A stretch of 64,000 nucleotides of DNA, taken from Lepisosteus oculatus. Taxonomy: Eukaryota; Chordata; Actinopteri; Semionotiformes; Lepisosteidae. The stretch spans positions 21,957,148-22,021,147 of the forward strand of contig NC_090706.1 of assembly GCF_040954835.1 (NCBI RefSeq), written 5' to 3'. A program made the translations under genes and the position numbers. Below the pieces are notes generated by a model that had not been told where the DNA came from, made no database searches, and saw only the letters and a program-made list of their open reading frames with translations. This document shows, piece by piece, positions 58,117 to 64,000 of this stretch (position 1 is its first letter; the number at the start of each line of letters is the position of its first letter).

Positions 58117-59290
58117 GTACCTTGCAAAAATATTCACTTCTTTCCAATTATCCATTTTGTTTAATTTAAAATGATGCATACAATTTCAAAAAAGAGATTG
58201 TTTTAACACTGAAAACATTTATGGGTGAAAGAAGTTGAATGCAAAAATATTTTGATTCAATAAGTATTCACCCTAAAGATGGGAGTCTTTTTGGATAAGA
58301 CTCAATCAACTTTGAACACCTGGATGGTGCAATGGCCAATTTTTATGTGTGAATTCACTCAGGCTCTGTCAGGTTGGTTGGGGTTCATTGATGGACAGTA
58401 ACTTTATGTCTTGCCACAGATTTTCTATCAAGTCTGGACGTGATGGGGCAGCTCAAAGACATTCAGTTTCTTCTGGTTAAATCACTCCAGTGTACATTTT
58501 ACCATGTGCTTTCAGTCATTCACCTGCTGATAGATTAATTTTGGTCCTTATTTTAGGTTTTAGCAGATCGAAGCAGGTTTTTTTCTATTCTTAGTCTGTA
58601 CTTTGCTCCACCCATTTTTCCTCTTAGTCTTGACAAGCTTCACTTTTGTTTGCTAATGATGTTTGCTAACAGAGAAGCAAGACTTTAACATAATGCTGCC
58701 ACCATGTAGATTGTAGGATTATTATTTATTGAGTGATGTACTATTCTGGGTTTGTGTCAGATGTAATTCTGACATCATTTAAACCTAAACTCTTTTTTCT
58801 TGTCTGACAACAAAATCTTTTGGCACAAGTCTACAGTATCTCTCAATTCCTTTATTGAATTCTCCACGCAGGATTTGAGATGGTTCAATTTCAGTCCAAT
58901 ACAGGCCCAGTTTTGTGGAGGGACTAGGATATCGTTGATTCATAGTCATTTTCTCCCACGCCATTCATTTAATTCTGTAGGGATTTTAAAGTCTCCCTTG
59001 GCCTCAGGGTGGCATCTTTAACCAGATTCCTCCTCGCCCTGCTGCTCAGTTTGGAGGGACAACTTGCTCTAGGCAGTATCTTTGTGATACATGTTTCTTT
59101 ACGAACAACTTCAACTATGCTCAAAGGGATATTCAGTGACTTTAATTTTTTATAACCTTCTTCTGATCTGTACAACCTATTCCTGAGTTCTGAAAGCTCC
59201 TTGGTCTTCATGGTTGAACATTTTCTTGAATGAAGTTCATTACCTGACTGAATGACCTTAAAGAGAGACATTTTTTATTCTGGAATCATG
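58117..59290 (-). mobile_element. Degraded Tc1-like element, right end missing
   Basis: The left end is ACAGTACCTTGCAAAAATAT, typical of a fish Tc1 terminus. The minus-strand frame at 58969-59271 holds the transposase N-terminus: MKTKELSELRNR, GYKKLKSLNIPLS and SKLSSRARRNLVKDAT. The catalytic core is badly decayed and no clear right terminal repeat was found. Confidence 0.7.
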
Positions 59291-59373
59291 TGTACCACTA
59301 TTACTTCTGTAGATTAAACCGGTTCAGGGACGCCAAATATGTAATCATAGTGGCTCTCTGAAGGCACCAGTTC

Positions 59374-60533
59374 TGTAGGGTTTGGGCATTTACTGAGACA
59401 ATTATTAATTGTAGCAGTAAATCACAAAGTTGATTCTTTTGATGGCTTTAGAGTCCAACCATGCGACATAACTCAAACAACGCACACACACAGGTACTAA
59501 TACACGAGGATACATTTATTAATACATAGAATATGCCTTAAACTAACAGATCTTTTCGAGAGGGTTATCAGAATACAAAAGATATATATTCAATCAGTTA
59601 CGAAGTGTTACATATATCAAGAGGACATACGTTCAGTATATCATTCATTAAGACCGTTTCATGAATGAACTTGGTTATAACTTCTACATTAGATACTCGA
59701 AACAAGTACATAACTCTTAGGAATTAAATTGATATCAACTGGTTGGGATAACAATTGAATTATTGAGCTGTAATGCATTGAAGTTGAATACTCATCCAAT
59801 CTTTGGGGATTCAGATCTCCTGCGGGCACAAAGAAACAGTTGCAGGCTGTTGCTGTCCAATCCGCGCTCTCTGGCTCCGTGCCAGGCTGTGATGTGCGGC
59901 TTGCGACGGTGCGCTGCTGATGCTCACTGTTGGCTTTAACTAGCAAAGTTTGTGCACAGGAGAAAAGATGACTGTGGGTCCCAGCAAGTCAGGAAGAGGA
60001 CCAGTTCGTTTATGATGAAGAGCTAGTTCTGAATAGTGATTCAGCTGTCCACAGTTCCGACCTGGCACTCGGACACACTGGCCGTTCCGTGGTTGTCCGG
60101 GCTGAGTCTCAGGATGGTCAGGAGGCGCGCTGCGAGAATGTCCTGCCCTTGGGAGCCTTCTGCTCCTGGGCCGTCCTGCCCTGGAATTCTCCTTTGAATT
60201 CCCTTTAGAATTGTTGAATCTGAATCTTGTCTGAATCTCTCAATCTGAATCTCTCAGGCTCTCTGTGTTGCCTGTTTTTACCTGGAGGAACTTCAGCTCA
60301 TTGATTGGCTGAAAGTTCCATGGGCATCAGAGTCCCACGTGGGTTACTACCGGTCCCTGATTGGTTGATCAAGGTGAGATATGAGTCGCTTATGAGACAC
60401 TAACCTCAAAAGAAAACATCTTGCATGAATGGTTTCTCTGTGGCTGCACCACAGAGATGAACAGAGAAATGGGGCCTCATTTGGGAAGCTCAGAAACACT
60501 TAATTCTGCCTTATTATTAGCCTCACCGCTACA
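59374..60533 (-). mobile_element. LTR family Y, copy C
   Basis: Starts TGTAGGGTTTGGGC, ends ACCGCTACA; 1160 bp. Near-identical to copy B over long runs but with internal deletions, for example at the region equivalent to 48495-48590. It shares the GCTCTCTGAAGGCACCAGTT flank with copy B. No clear target duplication. Confidence 0.75.
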
Positions 60534-60589
60534 CTTCCAATAAAATAATAGGATAGTAGTTAAAGTGATTTATCATGATCATTATTTAG

Positions 60590-60800
60590 CAGGGGTGACA
60601 GTGCTGCCTTGGGTTCAATTCTGGATCTGGGGTGCTATCTTTGTGGAGATTATGATTGTGAGTGTGCGTGTCAGTCTGCTCTGTAATGGACTGGCATCCT
60701 GTCCAGGGAATACCCTGCCTTGCACCAGTTGCTTGTCAGGAAGGGCTTCATCTCCCCTGCAGTCGTGAATTGGAAGTCTTTAGAAAATTGATGGATGGAT
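60590..60800 (+). mobile_element. SINE A
   Basis: GTGACAGTGCTGCCTTGGGT, GTAATGGACTGGCATCCTGT and GAAAATTGATGGATGGATTA in SINE A order. Confidence 0.75.
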
Positions 60801-61445
60801 TATTTAGCTGACCATGATCTACTAAATAATGATAATGATATATCAGTCATTCATTAATTCTATTAATTTTTTTTCCCATGTAAATGTAAACTCTTTTGTG
60901 CATAATCATTTGTACAAAGTGATTAACAAGAAACTAAAACAGACAAGGCAAAAGCAGATAATTGTTTTAATAGTACATTTTGAATGTGGTTTACAGATTA
61001 AGCAGTTTATTATACTGAAAGCTTTTAGTTGCTGTCCTTTGTCCCTCTTGTCAATCTCTGAGGAATTAGCAAGAGTGTCTCATGCAGATCTGATATTTCC
61101 AGCGACGGTCTCTTAACATAGAGAAAACAAGAAATTGTTAGCACAGGCTAATACAGGCAGCTTGTGCTGCGCTGTTCTCCTGCAGTATTTCCCTATCTGA
61201 ATGTTGAATATGATTTGTTTGTTTAAACTGGAATTCAATTTGGAAACAAAAAAGTCTAATGTGTTTTTAATAGAAAGAAAATAACAAAATTCTAAAAAAT
61301 ATTTTTTTAAATAATGTATTCTTTAATTTCCATAAACTTTCCTATGTTAAAAAAATGTCAACAACATGAATTTATAGAAGGATCTCCAGTAGAACTGACA
61401 TATTTTAGTGTCATAGACACTAGTACAGTATTACAGGTAATAGAA
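60801..61445. other. No recognised feature
   Basis: AT-rich sequence between SINE A and the Penelope-like element. Confidence 0.5.
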
Positions 61446-61615
61446 GTCCAAGTAGGTAGCTGCATCAGAATGTGTAGTCTGCACAGGAACAAGTAAAGGT
61501 TTATTCCATTCTGAAAAGAGAAGATAAGAAACACAGCTTTTTGGCTGTGGGGCCTTCTTCAGACTTCTTCACACGTTTGCAGCCTATGCATGCTGATGCG
61601 GCTACCTACTTGGAC
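61446..61615 (+). repeat. Hairpin terminal repeat of the Penelope-like element
   Basis: The 38 bases at 61446-61483 (beginning GTCCAAGTAGGTAGC) are the inverse of 61578-61615 with five mismatches. The intervening 94 bases hold the GGTTTATTCCATTCTGAAAA and GGGGCCTTCTTCAG motifs shared with 38468 and 41514. Confidence 0.85.
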
Positions 61616-61985
61616 GTCTTCAACCCACTGCTGCTGTCACCCACTATGCCTTCTGATAAATCTTTTTGTAGATGCCGTCTCCTCTTCTCTGTGCTACTTG
61701 CCCCCTTCTCTCACCAAACTGGCATTCTGTCTCTTCACAGAGATCTGTTCCAAGACCAGGCTTTCTAACCACTTCCTATTCCTATTCCTATACAGATGTC
61801 GTCACTATGACATCATTCCTAAAGGATTTAATTTGAAATTTAACACTCAGAAACTTCTTCAACAGTTTTTGAGGAAACTAATGTTTTCTACCATTTTGCC
61901 CCTCAAACTACAGATTACTCTTTCTGACAACAACAAAGAAGTTTTGTGGCTAATAGCTCCACATCATCTTTCCTTTATAACTAAC

Positions 61986-62429
61986 TGTAAGGAATCCCCA
62001 ATGAAGAGGTTTGCAGATCCTATGCAGACGCAGGAACAGGTAGATATCAAGACAGGCATACAATCCGAGACGTCAGGTGAGATCGTGGTCAAAAGGCAAA
62101 AGGTAGTTCAAAATCCAGGAAATACTAAGAGAGGCGAACAATCCAATTCATAAGGCAAGGTTCAAGGTCGAGAGGCAAAAGGGTAGTTCAGAATCCAGGA
62201 GTAGTATAGTAAGCGAGGTTGAAATAACTGCGAGGTAGAGCTCTCTACGAGAAGACTCAATACTGAGCAGCGGGAAGCGGGTTTGGATGGTACAAATAGC
62301 GCTGCGTGCCGCATGGTAGAGCGTGTGCTGATGGATTAACACGTGTGGTGGCGCTTGTTATTATTTACCCGCTGCTGGTACTGGTTAGTTCTCTTATGAG
62401 TTAATCTCCGCTGGCTGGCGGTCGTGACA
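61986..62429 (-). mobile_element. Solo LTR, 444 bp, in the Penelope-like element
   Basis: On the minus strand it begins TGTCACGACCG and ends GATTCCTTACA. It is flanked by a perfect CTAAC duplication (61981-61985 and 62430-62434). It interrupts the Penelope-like ORF, which resumes at 62435. Confidence 0.85.
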
Positions 62430-63338
62430 CTAACCTCATCAGATCCCTCATCTCCAAGCTTAACCAATTCCTCACTGGAGATAAAGATAAAAAACTCAAT
62501 CATCTTTTACAGAAAAAAAAGTCAACACAACCACTACCTCCACTAATCCTAATATTGCTGTTACTATACCCTCAGACCTTTCCCTTTCACAGGATGAGCG
62601 ATCTCTTCTCAGCAAAGGCCTCAGTTTTGTACCAGCTCCCAAGAAGCTGGACATCCCCTAAGCCCAAGTTGTCCTCAACTGCTCAGAGCACATTTAGCTG
62701 ATGACTTCTTTTCACTGGCACCTGATAACACCCCAGTTATCAATTCCATTAACAAAATCAAGTCCCCCCTCCGGCCGTTTTCTGTCAGTATTTAATGAAT
62801 CAATGTAACAGTCAAGCTCCCAAGACCATTTCCATACCTAGGAAACACAGGTCTAACCTCACCCAAGGAGAAATTCAGGTGCTTTAATCTCTCTGCAATA
62901 GAGAGAATCATTGTTATCAAACCAGTGGATAAAGGTGTCACAAAAAGACCTGTATATCAATGAAGCCTCCAGACGACTTACCAATACTTCTGCCTCTTCC
63001 ACTGGATCCTACCACTCACTACCAAAAGGAAGTGTTATCCACCATTTTATTTCTGAACAGCAATAAGGAACTCCCCAAGGAGGCAAACCGTCTCATCATT
63101 GAACATCCTCAGGTATATCAATTTTACCTCCCCCCAAAATCCACGAACCCAACACCCCTGGATGCCCTATCATCTCTGCATGCACCTGTCCCACAACTCA
63201 CATCTCAGCCTTTCTCTACAGCTTTATGAGACCTCTGGTTGAAGGTTTCTTTAATATTTTAAGGACACCAACCATGCTCTCCAACTTTTCAATGATTTCC
63301 AGTTTAAGGACCCAGAATGTTTCATTTTGACCATAAAC

Positions 63339-63850
63339 TGTCACGGCCCACACTCTAACTAAGAAATGCCTTTCTGTCCCTGTCACATTCCACACTCTCC
63401 CTCGCAAACGACATTACATTCCCGGAACCTCTGCTTCACAATCTCATCCCTGATTGAACCCATCACATTCTCACATGCATCAGATTCCTCAAATTCTCAC
63501 TCCCTAACCTATCATCCAATCACACCCCTTTCCTTTCAGTATTTAAACCCCCTTTGCACACCTTCCCACGCTCACTACTGAGAAGCCTTTCATAGTATTC
63601 TCCAGTGCATGTTTCCAAACCTTTTGACTGATCTCCCGTTACGAATCTTCTGCTTCTGCCTTTTGACCTCACCTTCTGGATTTTGACTTTGGATTGTTTT
63701 TTGGATATCTCTCATTACCGGACCCTCTGCCTCCCTTATCGACCCAGCCTTTGGATTTTGTCTTTTGGATTGTCCCTTTGCTACTCTGCGTCCTGTGGGA
63801 TTCCCGTCACGCATAAGGATCCTTCTATTCCACGTATAGGTTCCGTGACA
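63339..63850 (+). mobile_element. Solo LTR, 512 bp, in the Penelope-like RT domain
   Basis: Begins TGTCACGG and ends CCGTGACA (8-bp perfect inverse termini), flanked by a perfect TAAAC duplication (63334-63338 and 63851-63855). It has AGTATTTAAACCCC as a TATA-like box and a C/T-rich 3' half typical of Ty3/Gypsy-type fish LTRs. It splits the RT palm region of the host element. No internal retroelement region remains. Confidence 0.9.
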
Positions 63851-64000
63851 TAAACATCACATCCCTATACATGTCATTCCCAACAATGATGGTTTACCTT
63901 CATGCACACACTAGGCAAACGCACAGTGCTTGATCCACCCACCCACATTCTTTTACATTTTGTGGAATTGCCTTCTCATTCAATGACCTTTTTTAGCAGC

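Larger units (their letters stand above)
61446..64000 (+). mobile_element. Penelope-like element, interrupted by two solo LTRs, runs off the right edge
   Basis: Starts with a hairpin terminal repeat (61446-61615). Decayed coding blocks follow in order: IIPKGFNLKFN (near 61810), WLIAPHH (near 61953), SLISKLNQFLTGDKDKK (near 62445), LLSKGLSFVPAPKKLD (near 62606), a QVYQFYLPPKS block (63111) corresponding to the family's F-Y-x-L-P-K-I-H region, and the start of the RT palm around 63310-63340 and 63856 onward. Frameshifts and stops are frequent. These blocks are characteristic of Penelope/Neptune-type reverse transcriptases. The GIY-YIG endonuclease end, if any, is outside the window. Confidence 0.75.

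Noticed and set aside
43741-64000. A further host gene upstream of ASF1B (for example the human neighbour ADGRL1)
   Set aside because: All coding-like frames there resolve to transposable elements or lack any motif.

Overview
This window is vertebrate nuclear DNA, most likely from a ray-finned fish. The two host genes are split by long introns, the SINE, LINE, Tc1 and hAT families are fish-like, and there is no bacterial gene structure. The species cannot be fixed from the sequence. Two host loci are supported, both on the minus strand. (1) A complete coding sequence for the histone H3-H4 chaperone ASF1B lies in four exons (42940-43048, 36287-36402, 32722-32898, 25564-25755). They splice in frame to 197 codons plus a stop, with GT-AG introns of about 6.5, 3.4 and 7.0 kb. 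(2) The first coding exon of PRKACA, the cAMP-dependent protein kinase catalytic subunit alpha, lies at 13085-13130. Its remaining exons must lie beyond the left edge, because none is visible in 1-13084. ASF1B followed by PRKACA on the same strand matches the human 19p13 arrangement, so this is a conserved synteny block.

Almost everything else is mobile DNA of several ages. The left 13 kb (PRKACA intron 1) holds an inverted pair of 45-bp minisatellite arrays, a nearly intact Tc1 element, a copy of an unclassified repeat ('family X'), SINEs and a degraded hAT element. The 12-kb intergenic stretch holds a promoter-like cluster, a CR1-like LINE, an RTE-like fragment and a second hAT copy. The ASF1B introns hold further family X copies, a degraded Tc1, CR1-like pieces and a fold-back-like structure whose arms are tandem units of about 188 bp. 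They also hold Penelope-like fragments and a facing pair of tRNA-derived SINEs.

Right of ASF1B (43.7-64 kb) I see no host gene. The region is a stack of nested insertions. A minus-strand CR1-like LINE 3' end is split by a SINE, which is itself split around a solo LTR, and again by a 4-kb block holding one LTR inside another of the same family. A second non-LTR LINE is split by a 2.6-kb block and by a solo LTR placed between two reverse-transcriptase motifs. A Penelope-like element that runs off the right edge carries a hairpin terminal repeat and two solo LTRs, each with a perfect 5-bp target-site duplication.

The two genes are not known to form one pathway. ASF1B acts in replication-coupled nucleosome assembly and PRKACA in cAMP signalling; their adjacency is ancestral linkage. 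The most unusual structures are the two inverted tandem-repeat pairs (386-1488 and 37643-40390), the unclassified family X, and the ordered nests at the right. The TE calls rest on motif recognition by eye, without database search.
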